From Lophius americanus (Eukaryota > Chordata > Actinopteri > Lophiiformes > Lophiidae), in the NCBI GenBank assembly GCA_037951165.1, contig JBBDHG010000158.1, positions 1 through 64,000 of the forward strand: a DNA stretch of 64,000 nucleotides. Reading direction: 5' to 3'. Below the pieces are notes generated by a model, which saw nothing but the letters and a program-made list of their open reading frames with translations, searched no databases and had not been told where the DNA came from. Positions 47,501 through 60,050 of the stretch are shown here, in pieces. Position 1 is the first letter of the stretch; every line of letters begins with the position of its first letter. The position numbers and the translations under genes were made by a program.

Positions 47501-48901
47501 GCCTCGTCTCTCTGAGGTAAGTCTGTTTTTGCAAACATGTGTCAATTTGCTCCAAAAGCACTTAGAATCAGGTTTCAAGCTAGATATAATAAGATTTGCT
47601 TTAAATTGAAGGAAAATGAGGTTTTTTCTAACTTTCATTTTTTTAGCTTTTATCACATACTCTTTATTTTTGGCCTTGTCTCACTGAGGTAAGTCTGTTT
47701 TTGCAAACATGTGTCAATTTGCTCCAAAAGCACTTAGAAGCAGGTTTCAAGCTAGATATAATCAGATTTGATTTAATATGAAGGAATACAAGTTTATTAC
47801 TAACTTTAATTTTTTTAGCTGAAATCATAAACTTTGTAATTTTGGCCTCGTCTCTCTGAGGTAAGTCTGTTTTTGCAAACATGTGTCAATTTGCTCCAAA
47901 AGCACTTAGAATCAGGTTTCAAGCTAGATATTATCAGATTTGCTTTAAATTGAAGGAAAATAAGGTTTTTACTAACTTTCATTTTTGTAGCTTATATCAC
48001 ATACTCTTTATTTTTGGCCTTGTCTCGCTGAGGTCAGTCTGTTTTTGCAAACATGTGTCAATTTGCTCCAAAAGCACTTAGATGCAGGTTTCAAGCTAGA
48101 TACAATAATATTTGCTTTAAATTGAATGCAAACAGGGTTTATACTAACTTTCATTTTTTTAGCTGAAATCATAAACTTTGTAATTTTGGCCTTGTCTCTC
48201 TGAGGTAAGTCTGTTTTTGCAAACATGTGTCAATTTGCTCCAAAAGCACTTAGAAGCAGGTTTCAAGCTAGATATAATAAGATTTGCTTTAAAATGAAGG
48301 AATACAAGGTTATTACTAACTTTCATTTTTTCTAGCTGAAATCACATGCTCTTTATTTTTGGCCTTTTCTCGCTGAGGTAAGCCTATTTTTGCAAATATC
48401 GGTAATTTTGCTCCAAAAGCACTTAGAAGCAGGTTTCAAGCTAAATACAATAAGATTTGCTTTAAATTGAATTCAAACAGGGTTTATACTAACTTTAATT
48501 TTTTAGCTGAAATCATAAACTTTGTAATTTTGGCCATGTCTCTCTGAGGTAAGTCTGTTTTTGCAAACATGTGTCAATTTGCTCCAAAAGCACTTAGAAT
48601 CAGGTTTCAAGCTAGATATAATAAGATTTGCTTTAAATTGAAGGAAAATGAGGTTTTTTCTAACTTTCATTTTTTTAGCTTTTATCACATACTCTTTATT
48701 TTTGGCCTTGTCTCACTGAGGTAAGTCTGTTTTTGCAAACATGTGTCAATTTGCTCCAAAAGCACTTAGAAGCAGGTTTCAAGCTAGATATAATCAGATT
48801 TGATTTAACATGAAGGAATACAAGTTTATTACTAACTTTAATTTTTTTAGCTGAAATCATAAACTTTGTAATTTTGGCCTCGTCTCTCTGAGGTAAGTCT
48901 G
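44600..48901 (+). repeat. 25-monomer higher-order unit (4,302 bp), copy 2
   Basis: Head-to-tail second copy of 40300-44599, with clear matching to about 48760. Differences are few: GCTACATATAATAAG (about 45342), TTTGAATTGAAGG (about 46739), GGTCTTGTCTCG (about 47155), GAGGTCAGTCTG (about 48031) and GCTAAATACAATAAG (about 48441). The last cassette here is itself repeated once more to the right. Confidence 0.88.
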
Positions 48902-49562
48902 TTTTTGCAAACATGTGTCAATTTGCTCCAAAAGCACTTAGAATCAGGTTTCAAGCTAGATATTATCAGATTTGCTTTAAATTGAAGGAAAATAAGGTTT
49001 TTACTAACTTTCATTTTTGTAGCTTATATCACATACTCTTTATTTTTGGCCTTGTCTCGCTGAGGTAAGTCTGTTTTTGCAAACATGTGTCAATTTGCTC
49101 CAAAAGCACTTAGATGTAGGTTTCAAGCTAGATACAATAATATTTGCTTTAAATTGAATGCAAACAGGGTTTATACTAACTTTCATTTTTTTAGCTGAAA
49201 TCATAAACTTTGTAATTTTGGCCTTGTCTCTCTGAGGTAAGTCTGTTTTTGCAAACATGTGTCAATTTGCTCCAAAAGCACTTAGAAGCAGGTTTCAAGC
49301 TAGATATAATAAGATTTGCTTTAAAATGAAGGAATACAAGGTTATTACTAACTTTCATTTTTTCTAGCTGAAATCACATGCTCTTTATTTTTGGCCTTTT
49401 CTCGCTGAGGTAAGCCTATTTTTGCAAATATCGGTAATTTTGCTCCAAAAGCACTTAGAAGCAGGTTTCAAGCTAGATACAATAAGATTTGCTTTAAATT
49501 GAATTCAAACAGGGTTTATACTAACTTTAATTTTTTAGCTGAAATCATAAACTTTGTAATTT
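47540..49562 (+). repeat. 1,032-bp six-monomer tandem duplication
   Basis: The run AATGAGG, GATTTGATTTAA with AAGTTTATTAC, TTTTTGTAGC, GCAAACAGGGTTTATAC, TTTTTTCTAGC and EcoRI occurs at about 47540-48530 and at about 48572-49562. It is also present once in copy 1 of the 25-monomer unit at about 43238-44230, so the extra copy arose after the 4.3-kb duplication or was lost from copy 1. Confidence 0.85.
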
Positions 49563-50449
49563 TGGCCTTGTCTCTCTGAGGTAAGTCTGTTTTTGCAAAC
49601 ATGTGTCAATTTGCTCCAAAAGCACTTAGAAGCAGGGTTCAAGCTAGATATAATCAGATTTGCTTTAATATGAAGGAATACAAGGTTATTACTAACTTTC
49701 ATTTTTTTAGCTGAAATCATAAACTTTTAATTTTTGCCTTGTCTCTCTGAGGTAAGTCTGTTTTTGCAAACATGTGTCAATTTGCTCCAAAAGCACTTAG
49801 AAGCAGGTTTCAAGCTAGATATAATAAGATTTGCTTTAAAATGAAGGAATACAAGGTTATTACTAACTTTAATTTTTTTAGCTGAAATCATAAACTTTGT
49901 AATTTTGGCCTCGTCTCTCTGAGGTAAGTCTGTTTTTGCAAACATGTGTCAATTTGCTCCAAAAGCACTTAGAATCAGGTTTCAAGCTAGATATTATCAG
50001 ATTTGCTTTAACTTGAAGGAAAATAAGGTTTTTACTAACTTTCATTTTTGTAGCTTATATCACATACTCTTTATTTTTGGCCTTGTCTCGCTGAGGTAAG
50101 TCTGTTTTTGCAAACATGTGTCAATTTGCTCCAAAAGCACTTAGAAGCAGGTTTCAAGCTAGATACAATAATATTTGCTTTAAATTGAATGCAGACAGGG
50201 TATATACTAACTTTTATTTTTTTTAGCTGAAATCATAAACTTTGTAATTTTGGCCTCGTCTCTCTGAGGTAAGTCTGTTTTTGCAAACATGTGTCAATTT
50301 GCTCCAAAAGCACTTAGAAGCAGGTTTCAAGCTAGATATAATCAGATTTGCTTTAATATGAAGGAATACAAGGTTATTACTAACTTTAATTTTTTTAGCT
50401 GAAATCATAAACTTTTTAATTTTGGCCTTGTCTCTCTGAGGTAAGTCTG
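49563..50449 (+). repeat. Block with AGAAGCAGGGTTC marker
   Basis: AGAAGCAGGGTTCAAGC (about 49628) and AAACTTTTAATTTTTGCC (about 49722), followed by AACTTGAAGG (about 50010) and a TTTTATTTTTTTTAGC tract (about 50213), reappear at offset 3,262 bp (52797-53600). The matching ends near 50340, where the continuation switches to a sequence matched near 55440. Confidence 0.78.
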
Positions 50450-52507
50450 TTTTTGCAAATATGTGTCAATTTGCTCCAAAAGCACTTAGAATCAGGTTTC
50501 AAGCTAGATATTATCAGATTTGCTTTAAATTGAAGGAAAATAAGGTTTTTACTAACTTTCATTTTTTTAGCTTATATCACATACTCTTTATTTTTGGCCT
50601 TGTCTCGCTGAGGTAAGTCTGTTTTTGCAAACATGTGTCAATTTGCTCCAAAAGCACTTAGAATCAGGTTTCAAGCTAGATACAATAATATTTGCTTTAA
50701 ATTGAATGCAGACAGGGTATATACTAACTTTCAGTTTTTTAGCTGAAATCAACTTTTAATTTTGGCCTTGTCTCTCTGAGGTAAGTCTGTTTTTGCAAAC
50801 ATGTGTCAATTTGCTCCAAAAGCACTTAGAATTAGGTTTCAAGCTAGATATAATCAGATTTGCTTTAAATTGAAGGAAAATAAGGTTATTACTAACTTTC
50901 ATTTTTTTAGCTTATATCACATACTCTTTATTTTTTGCCTTGTCTCGCTGAGGTAAGTCTGTTTTTGCAAACATCTGTCAATTTGCTCCAAAAGCACTTA
51001 GAAGCAGGTTTCAAGCTAGATATAATCAGATTTGCTTTAATATGAAGGAATACCAGGTTATTACTAACATTAATTTTTTTAGCTGAAATCATAAACTTTG
51101 TAATTTTGGCCTTGTCTCTCTGAGGTAAGTCTGTTTTTGCAAACATGTGTCAATTTGCTCCAAAAGCACATAGAATCAGGTTTAAAGCTAGATATAATCA
51201 GATTTGCTTTAAATTGAAGGAAAATAACGTTATTACTAACTTTCATTTTTTTAGTTTTATATCACATACTCTTTATTTTTGGCCTTGTCTCGCTGAGGTA
51301 AGTCTGTTTTTGCAAACATGTGTCAATTTGCTCCAAAAGCACTTAGATGCAGGTTTCAAGCTAGATACAATAATATTTGCTTTAAATTGAATGCAGACCG
51401 GGTATATACTAACTTTAATTTTTTTAGCTGAAATCATAAACTTTTTAATTTTGGCCTTGTCTCTCTGAGGTAAGTCTCTTTTTGCAAATATGTGTCAATT
51501 TGCTCCAAAAGCACTTAGAATCAGGTTTCAAGCTAGATATTATCAGATTTGCTTTAAATTGAAGGAAAATAAGGTTTTTACTAACTTTCATTTTTTTAGC
51601 TTATATCACATACTCTTTATTTTTGGCCTTGTCTCGCTGAGGTAAGTCTGTTTTTGCAAACATGTGTCAATTTGCTCCAAAAGCACTTAGAATCAGGTTT
51701 CAAGCTAGATACAATAATATTTGCTTTAAATTGAATGCAGACAGGGTATATACTAACTTTCAGTTTTTTAGCTGAAATCAACTTTTAATTTTGGCCTTGT
51801 CTCTCTGAGGTAAGTCTGTTTTTGCAAACATGTGTCAATTTGCTCCAAAAGCACTTAGAATTAGGTTTCAAGCTAGATATAATCAGATTTGCTTTAAATT
51901 GAAGGAAAATAAGGTTATTACTAACTTTCATTTTTTTAGCTTATATCACATACTCTTTATTTTTTGCCTTGTCTCGCTGAGGTAAGTCTGTTTTTGCAAA
52001 CATCTGTCAATTTGCTCCAAAAGCACTTAGAAGCAGGTTTCAAGCTAGATATAATCAGATTTGCTTTAATATGAAGGAATACCAGGTTATTACTAACTTT
52101 AATTTTTTTAGCTGAAATCATAAACTTTGTAATTTTGGCCTTGTCTCTCTGAGGTAAGTCTGTTTTTGCAAACATGTGTCAATTTGCTCCAAAAGCACAT
52201 AGAATCAGGTTTAAAGCTAGATATAATCAGATTTGCTTTAAATTGAAGGAAAATAACGTTATTACTAACTTTCATTTTTTTAGTTTTATATCACATACTC
52301 TTTATTTTTGGCCTTGTCTCGCTGAGGTAAGTCTGTTTTTGCAAACATGTGTCAATTTGCTCCAAAAGCACTTAGATGCAGGTTTCAAGCTAGATACAAT
52401 AATATTTGCTTTAAATTGAATGCAGACCGGGTATATACTAACTTTAATTTTTTTAGCTGAAATCATAAACTTTTTAATTTTGGCCTTGTCTCTCTGAGGT
52501 AAGTCTC
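50450..52507 (+). repeat. 1,029-bp six-monomer unit in two tandem copies
   Basis: Copies run about 50450-51478 and 51479-52507. Shared rare features are GCAAATATGTGTC at the start, TTTCAGTTTTTTAGC, AGAATTAGG, AACATCTGTC, AAAGCACATAG with GGTTTAAAGC, and GCAGACCGGG. TAACATTAATTTTT (about 51065) occurs only in copy 1. GTAAGTCTCTTTTTGC marks the end of each. Confidence 0.88.
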
Positions 52508-53589
52508 TTTTTGCAAACATGTGTCAATTTGCTCCAAAAGCACTTAGAATCAGGTTTCAAGCTAGATATTATCAGATTTGCTTTAAATTGAAGGAAAATA
52601 AGGTTTTTACTAACTTTCATTTTTTTAGCTTATATCACATACTCTTTATATTTGGCCTTGTCTCGCTGAGGTAAGTCTGTTTTTGCAAACATGTGTCAAT
52701 TTGCTCCAAAAGCACTTAGAAGCAGGTTTCAAGCTAGATACAATAATATTTGCTTTAAATTGAATGCAGACAGGGTATATAATAACTTTCATTTTTTTAG
52801 CTGAAATCATAAACTTTGTAATTTTGGCCTTGTCTCTCTGAGGTAAGTCTGTTTTTGCAAACATGTGTCAATTTGCTCCAAAAGCACTTAGAAGCAGGGT
52901 TCAAGCTAGATATAATCAGATTTGCTTTAATATGAAGGAATACAAGGTTATTACTAACTTTCATTTTTTTAGCTGAAATCATAAACTTTTAATTTTTGCC
53001 TTGTCTCTCTGAGGTAAGTCTGTTTTTGCAAACATGTGTCAATTTGCTCCAAAAGCACTTAGAAGCAGGTTTCAAGCTAGATATAATAAGATTTGCTTTA
53101 AAATGAAGGAATACAAGGTTATTACTAACTTTAATTTTTTTAGCTGAAATCATAAACTTTGTAATTTTGGCCTCGTCTCTCTGAGGTAAGTCTGTTTTTG
53201 CAAACATGTGTCAATTTGCTCCAAAAGCACTTAGAATCAGGTTTCAAGCTAGATATTATCAGATTTGCTTTAACTTGAAGGAAAATAAGGTTTTTACTAA
53301 CTTTCATTTTTGTAGCTTATATCACATACTCTTTATTTTTGGCCTTGTCTCGCTGAGGTAAGTCTGTTTTTGCAAACATGTGTCAATTTGCTCCAAAAGC
53401 ACTTAGAAGCAGGTTTCAAGCTAGATACAATAATATTTGCTTTAAATTGAATGCAGACAGGGTATATACTAACTTTTATTTTTTTTAGCTGAAATCATAA
53501 ACTTTGTAATTTTGGCCTCGTCTCTCTGAGGTAAGTCTGTTTTTGCAAACATGTGTCAATTTGCTCCAAAAGCACTTAGAAGCAGGTTT
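52508..53589 (+). repeat. Block repeating 49535-50340
   Basis: After TTTATATTTGGCC (about 52646) and a TATATAATAAC monomer, the run from 52797 copies 49535-50340 at a constant offset of 3,262 bp. It then departs at about 53600 into the AGATTTACTTAAAAATG monomer. Confidence 0.8.
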
Positions 53590-54965
53590 CAAGCTAGATA
53601 TAATAAGATTTACTTAAAAATGAAGGAATACAAGGTTAATACTAACTTTCATTTTTTTAGCTGAAATCATAAACTTTTAATTTTTGCCTTGTCTCTCTGA
53701 GGTAAGTCTGTTTTTGCAAACATGTGTCAATTTGCTCCAAAAGCACTTAGAAGCAGGTTTCAAGCTAGATATAATAAGATTTGCTTTAAAATGAAGGAAT
53801 ACAAGGTTATTACTAACTTTAATTTTTTTAGCTGAAATCATAAACTTTGTAATTTTGGCCTCGTCTCTCTGAGGTAAGTCTGTTTTTGCAAACATGTGTC
53901 AATTTGCTCCAAAAGCACTTAGAATCAGGTTTCAAGCTAGATATAATAAGATTTGCTTTAAAAATGAAGGAATACAAGGTTAATACTAACTTTATTTTTT
54001 TTAGCTGAAATCTTAAACTTTGTAATTTTGGCCTGGTCTCTCTGAGGTAAGTCTGTTTTTGCAAACATGTGTTAATTTGCTCCAAAAGCACTTAGAAGCA
54101 GGTGTCAAGCTAGATTTAATCAGATTTGCTTTAAATTGAAGGAAAATAAGGTTTTCATTAGCTTTCATTTTTTCAGCTGAAATCACATGCTCTTTATTTT
54201 TGGCCTTGTCTCGCTGAGGTAAGCCTATTTTTGCAAACATGTGTCAATTTGCTCCAAAAGCACTTAGAAGCAGGTTTCAAGCTAGATATAATAAGATTTA
54301 CTTAAAAATGAAGGAATACAAGGTTAATACTAACTTTCATTTTTTTAGCTGAAATCATAAACTTTTAATTTTTGCCTTGTCTCTCTGAGGTAAGTCTGTT
54401 TTTGCAAACATGTGTCAATTTGCTCCAAAAGCACTTAGAAGCAGGTTTCAAGCTAGATATAATAAGATTTGCTTTAAAATGAAGGAATACAAGGTTATTA
54501 CTAACTTTAATTTTTTTAGCTGAAATCATAAACTTTGTAATTTTGGCCTCGTCTCTCTGAGGTAAGTCTGTTTTTGCAAACATGTGTCAATTTGCTCCAA
54601 AAGCACTTAGAATCAGGTTTCAAGCTAGATATAATAAGATTTGCTTTAAAAATGAAGGAATACAAGGTTAATACTAACTTTATTTTTTTTAGCTGAAATC
54701 TTAAACTTTGTAATTTTGGCCTGGTCTCTCTGAGGTAAGTCTGTTTTTGCAAACATGTGTTAATTTGCTCCAAAAGCACTTAGAAGCAGGTGTCAAGCTA
54801 GATTTAATCAGATTTGCTTTAAATTGAAGGAAAATAAGGTTTTCATTAGCTTTCATTTTTTCAGCTGAAATCACATGCTCTTTATTTTTGGCCTTGTCTC
54901 GCTGAGGTAAGCCTATTTTTGCAAACATGTGTCAATTTGCTCCAAAAGCACTTAGAAGCAGGTTT
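53590..54965 (+). repeat. 688-bp four-monomer tandem duplication
   Basis: Units about 53590-54277 and 54278-54965 share the private AGATTTACTTAAAAATG, TTTGCTTTAAAAATGAAGG (one base longer than usual), CTGAAATCTTAAACTTTG and TTTTCATTAGC. Divergence between the two is very low, so the event is recent. The chimeric join GTAAGCCTATTTTTGCAAAC with TTTGCTCC is in each. Confidence 0.88.
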
Positions 54966-55604
54966 CAAGCTAGATATAATCAGATTTGCTTTAATATGAA
55001 GGAATACAAGGTTATTACTAACTTTCATTTTTTTAGCTGAAATCATAAACTTTGTAATTTTGGCCTTGTCTCTCTGAGGTAAGTCTGTTTTTGCAAACAT
55101 GTGTCAATTTGCTCCAAAAGCACTTAGAAGCATGTTTCAAGCTACATACAATAATATTTGCTTTAAATTGAATGCAGACAGGGTATATACTAACTTTCAT
55201 TTTTTTAGTTGAAATCATAAACTTTGTAATTTTGGCCTTGTCTCTCTGAGGTAAGTCTGTTTTTGCAAACATGTGTCAATTTGCTCCAAAAGCACTTAGA
55301 AGCAGGTTTCAAGCTAGATATAATCAGATTTGCTTTAATATGAAGGAATACAAGGTTATTACTAACTTTCATTTTTTTAGCTGAAATCATAAACTTTGTA
55401 ATATTGGCCTTGTCTCTCTGAGGTAAGTCTGTTTTTGCAAACATGTGTCAATTTGCTCCAAAAGCACTTAGAAGCAGGTTTCAAGCTAGATATAATCAGA
55501 TTTGCTTTAATATGAAGGAATACAAGGTTATTACTAACTTTAATTTTTTTAGCTGAAATCATAAACTTTTTAATTTTGGCCTTGTCTCTCTGAGGTAAGT
55601 CTGT
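54966..55604 (+). repeat. Run of near-canonical monomers
   Basis: Four monomers of AATATGAAGGAATACAAGG or GTATATAC type, with AGAAGCATGTTTCAAGC and CTACATACAATAAT at about 55130-55150 and TAATATTGGCC at about 55400. TAATATTGGCC occurs again near 60563. No higher-order unit is evident within the run. Confidence 0.7.
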
Positions 55605-56995
55605 TTTTGCAAATATGTGTCAATTTGCTCCAAAAGCACTTAGAATCAGGTTTCAAGCTAGATATTATCAGATTTGCTTTAAATTGAAGGAAAATAAGGT
55701 TTTTACTAACTTTCATTTTTTTAGCTTATATCACATACTCTTTATTTTTGGCCTTGTCTCGCTGAGGTAAGTCTGTTTTTGCAAACATGTGTCAATTTGC
55801 TCCAAAAGCACTTAGAATCAGGTTTCAAGCTAGATACAATAATATTTGCTTTAAATTGAATGCAGACAGGGTATATACTAACTTTCAGTTTTTTAGCTGA
55901 AATCAACTTTTAATTTTGGCCTTGTCTCTCTGAGGTAAGTCTGTTTTTGCAAACATGTGTCAATTTGCTCCAAAAGCACTTAGAATTAGGTTTCAAGCTA
56001 GATATAATCAGATTTGCTTTAAATTGAAGGAAAATAAGGTTATTACTAACTTTCATTTTTTTAGCTTATATCACATACTCTTTATTTTTTGCCTTGTCTC
56101 GCTGAGGTAAGTCTGTTTTTGCAAACATCTGTCAATTTGCTCCAAAAGCACTTAGAAGCAGGTTTCAAGCTAGATATAATCAGATTTGCTTTAATATGAA
56201 GGAATACCAGGTTATTACTAACTTTAATTTTTTTAGCTGAAATCATAAACTTTGTAATTTTGGCCTTGTCTCTCTGAGGTAAGTCTGTTTTTGCAAACAT
56301 GTGTCAATTTGCTCCAAAAGCACATAGAATCAGGTTTCAAGCTAGATATAATCAGATTTGCTTTAAATTGAAGGAAAATAACGTTATTACTAACTTTCAT
56401 TTTTTTAGTTTTATATCACATACTCTTTATTTTTGGCCTTGTCTCGCTGAGGTAAGTCTGTTTTTGCAAACATGTGTCAATTTGCTCCAAAAGCACTTAG
56501 ATGCAGGTTTCAAGCTAGATACAATAATATTTGCTTTAAATTGAATGCAGACCGGGTATATACTAACTTTAATTTTTTTAGCTGAAATCATAAACTTTTT
56601 AATTTTGGCCTTGTCTCTCTGAGGTAAGTCTCTTTTTGCAAACATGTGTCAATTTGCTCCAAAAGCACTTAGAATCAGGTTTCAAGCTAGATATTATCAG
56701 ATTTGCTTTAAATTGAAGGAAAATAAGGTTTTTACTAACTTTCATTTTTTTAGCTTATATCACATACTCTTTATATTTGGCCTTGTCTCGCTGAGGTAAG
56801 TCTGTTTTTGCAAACATGTGTCAATTTGCTCCAAAAGCACTTAGAAGCAGGTTTCAAGCTAGATACAATAATATTTGCTTTAAATTGAATGCAGACAGGG
56901 TATATAATAACTTTCATTTTTTTAGCTGAAATCATAAACTTTGTAATTTTGGCCTTGTCTCTCTGAGGTAAGTCTGTTTTTGCAAACATGTGTCA
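55605..56995 (+). repeat. Copy of 51480-52870 (4,125-bp offset)
   Basis: Eight monomers repeat the second 1,029-bp unit and its right flank at a constant 4,125-bp offset, including AAAGCACATAG, GCAGACCGGG, GTAAGTCTCTTTTTGC and TTTATATTTGGCC. Here GGTTTCAAGC is kept after CACATAG, whereas the 51-52 kb copies have GGTTTAAAGC. Confidence 0.87.
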
Positions 56996-58649
56996 ATTTG
57001 CTCCAAAAGCACTTAGAATTAGGTTTCAAGCTAGATATAATCAGATTTGCTTTAAATTGAAGGAAAATAAGGTTTTTACTAACTTTCATTTTTTTAGCTT
57101 ATATCACATACTCTTTATTTTTGGCCTTGTCTCGCTGAGGTAAGTCTGTTTTTGCAAACATGTGTCAATTTGCTCCAAAAGCACTTAGATGCAGGTTTCA
57201 AGCTAGATATAATCAAATTTGCTTTAATATGAAGGAATACCAGGTTATTACTAACTTTAATTTTTTTAGCTGAAATCATAAACTTTGTAATTTTGGCCTT
57301 GTCTCTCTGAGGTAAGTCTGTTTTTGCAAACATGTGTCAATTTGCTCCAAAAGCACTTAGAATCAGGTTTCAAGCTAGATATAATCAGATTTGCTTTAAA
57401 TTGAAGGAAAATAACGTTATTACTAACTTTCATTTTTTTAGTTTTATATCTTATACTCTTTATTTTTGGCCTTGTCTCGCTGAGGTAAGTCTGTTTTTGC
57501 AAACATGTGTCAATTTGCTCCAAAAGCACTTAGAATCAGGTTTCAAGCTAGATATAATCAGATTTGCTTTAAATTGAAGGAAAATAACGTTATTACTAAC
57601 TTTCATTTTTTTAGTTTTATATCACATACTCTTTATTTTTGGCCTTGTCTCGCTGAGGTAAGTCTGTTTTTGCAAACATGTGTCAATTTGCTCCAAAAGC
57701 ACTTAGAAGCAGGTTTCAAGCTAGATATAATAAGATTTGCTTTAAAATGAAGGAATACAAGGTTATTACTAACTTTAATTTTTTTAGCTGAAATCATAAA
57801 CTTTGTAATTTTGGCCTCGTCTCTCTGAGGTAAGTCTGTTTTTGCAAACATGTGTCAATTTGCTCCAAAAGCACTTAGAAGCAGGTGTCAAGCTAGATAT
57901 AATCAGATTTGCTTTAATATGAAGGAATACAAGGTTATTACTAACTTTAATTTTTTTAGCTGAAATCATAAACTTTTTAATTTTGGCCTTGTCTCTCTGA
58001 GGTAAGCCTATTTTTGCAAATATCGGTAATTTTGCTCCAAAAGCACTTAGAAGCAGGTTTCAAGCTAGATACAATAAGATTTGCTTTAAATTGAAGGAAA
58101 ATAAGGTTTTTACTAACTTTCCTTTTTTAAGCTTATATCACATACTCTTTATTTTTGGCCTTGTCTCGCTGAGGTAAGTCTGTTTTTGCAAACATGTGTC
58201 AATTTGCTCCAAAAGCACTTAGATGCAGGTTTCAAGCTAGATACAATAATATTTGCTTTAAATTGAATGCAGACAGGGTATATACTAGCTTTCATTTTTT
58301 TTAGCTGAAATCATAAACTTTGTAATTTTGGCCTTGTCTCTCTGAGGTAAGTCCTGTTTTTGCAAACATGTGTCAATTTGCTCCAAAAGCACTTAGAAGC
58401 AGGTTTCAAGCTAGATATAATAAGATTTGCTTTAAAATGAAGGAATACAAGGTTATTACTAACTTTCATTTTTTTTAGCTGAAATCATAAACTTTGTAAT
58501 TTTGGCCTTGTCTCTCTGAGGTAAGTCTGTTTTTGCAAACATGTGTCAATTTGCTCCAAAAGCACTTAGAATCAGGTTTCAAGCTAGATATAATCAGATT
58601 TGCTTTAAATTGAAGGAAAATAAGGTTTTCACTAGCTTTCATTTTTTCT
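56996..58649 (+). repeat. Mixed block with a one-monomer duplication (57295-57640)
   Basis: Two adjacent AACGTT monomers, starting at about 57295 and 57468, are nearly identical; the first has ATATCTTATACTC, the second ATATCACATACTC. After them come canonical, AGGTGTC, 'ATCGGT', GATGCAGG and canonical monomers like those at 6.4-8.3 kb. GAGGTAAGTCCTG (about 58347) has an extra C directly after the donor-like site. Confidence 0.75.
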
Positions 58650-60050
58650 AGCTGAAATCACATGCTCTTTATTTTTGGCCTTGTCTCGCTGAGGTAAGCC
58701 TATTTTTTGCAAATATCGGTAATTTTGCTCCAAAAGCACTTAGAAGCAGGTTTCAAGCTAGATATGATCAGATTTGCTTTAATATGAAGGAATACAAGGT
58801 TATTACTAACTTTAATTTTTTTAGCTGAAATCATAAACTTTTTAATTTTGGCCTTGTCTCTCTGAGGTAAGTCTGTTTTTGCAAACATGTGTCAATTTGC
58901 TCCAAAAGCACTTAGAAGCAGGTTTCAAGCTAGATACAATAATATTTGCTTTAAATTGAATGCAGACAGGGTATATAATAACTTTCATTTTTTTAGCTGA
59001 AATCATAAACTTTTAATTTTGGCCTTGTCCCTCTGAGGTAAGTCTGTTTTTGCAAACATGTGTCAATTTGCTCCAAAAGCACTTAGAATCAGGTTTCAAG
59101 CTAAATACAATAATATTTGCTTTAAATTGAATGCAGACAGGGTATATACTAACTTTCAGTTTTTTAGCTGAAATCAACTTTTAATTTTGGCCTTGTCTCT
59201 CTGAGGTAAGTCTGTTTTTGCAAACATGTGTCAATTTGCTCCAAAAGCACTTAGAATTAGGTTTCAAGCTAGATATAATCAGATTTGCTTTAAATTGAAG
59301 GAAAATAAGGTTTTTACTAACTTTCATTTTTTTAGCTTATATCACATACTCTTTATTTTTTGCCTTGTCTCGCCGAGGTAAGTCTGTTTTTGCAAACATC
59401 TGTCAATTTGCTCCAAAAGCACTTAGAAGCAGGTTTCAAGCTAGATATAATCAGATTTGCTTTAATATGAAGGAATACCAGGTTATTACTAACTTTAATT
59501 TTTTTAGCTGAAATCATAAACTTTGTAATTTTGGCCTTGTCTCTCTGAGGTAAGTCTGTTTTTGCAAACATGTGTCAATTTGCTCCAAAAGCACTTAGAA
59601 TCAGGTTTCAAGCTAGATATAATCAGATTTGCTTTAAATTGAAGGAAAATAACGTTTTTACTAACTTTCATTTTTTTAGTTTTATATCACATACTCTTTA
59701 TTTTTGGCCTTGTCTCTCCGAGGTAAGTCTGTTTTTGCAAACATGTGTCAATTTGCTCCAAAAGCACTTAGATGCAGGTTTCAAGCTAGATACAATAATA
59801 TTTGCTTTAAATTGAATGCAGACAGGGTATATACTAACTTTCATTTTTTTTAGCTGAAATCATAAACTTTGTAATTTTGGCCTTGTCTCTCTGAGGTAAG
59901 TCTGTTTTTGCAAACATGTGTCAATTTGCTCCAAAAGCACTTAGAAGCAGGTTTCAAGCTAGATATAATAAGATTTGCTTTAAAATGAAGGAATACAAGG
60001 TTATTACTAACTTTCATTTTTTTAGCTGAAATCATAAACTTTGTAATTTT
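58650..60050 (+). repeat. Long-range copy of ~8400-9970, 50 kb away
   Basis: The segment follows 8400-9970 at an offset of 50,252 bp at its left end and 50,082 bp from the 58850 monomer on. The change is explained by loss of one monomer (the GATATTATCAG copy near 8640-8800). The rare GTCTCGCCGAGG at about 59368-59379 is shared with 9286-9297. The four-monomer version of the cassette lies at 58850-59532. Confidence 0.87.

Noticed and set aside
52415..52440. CENP-B-box-like ATGCAGACCGGG in the GCAGACCGGG variant
   Set aside because: Only the CGGG end fits. The TTCG at the other end and the central A at the required spacing are missing, and the variant occurs in just a few copies.
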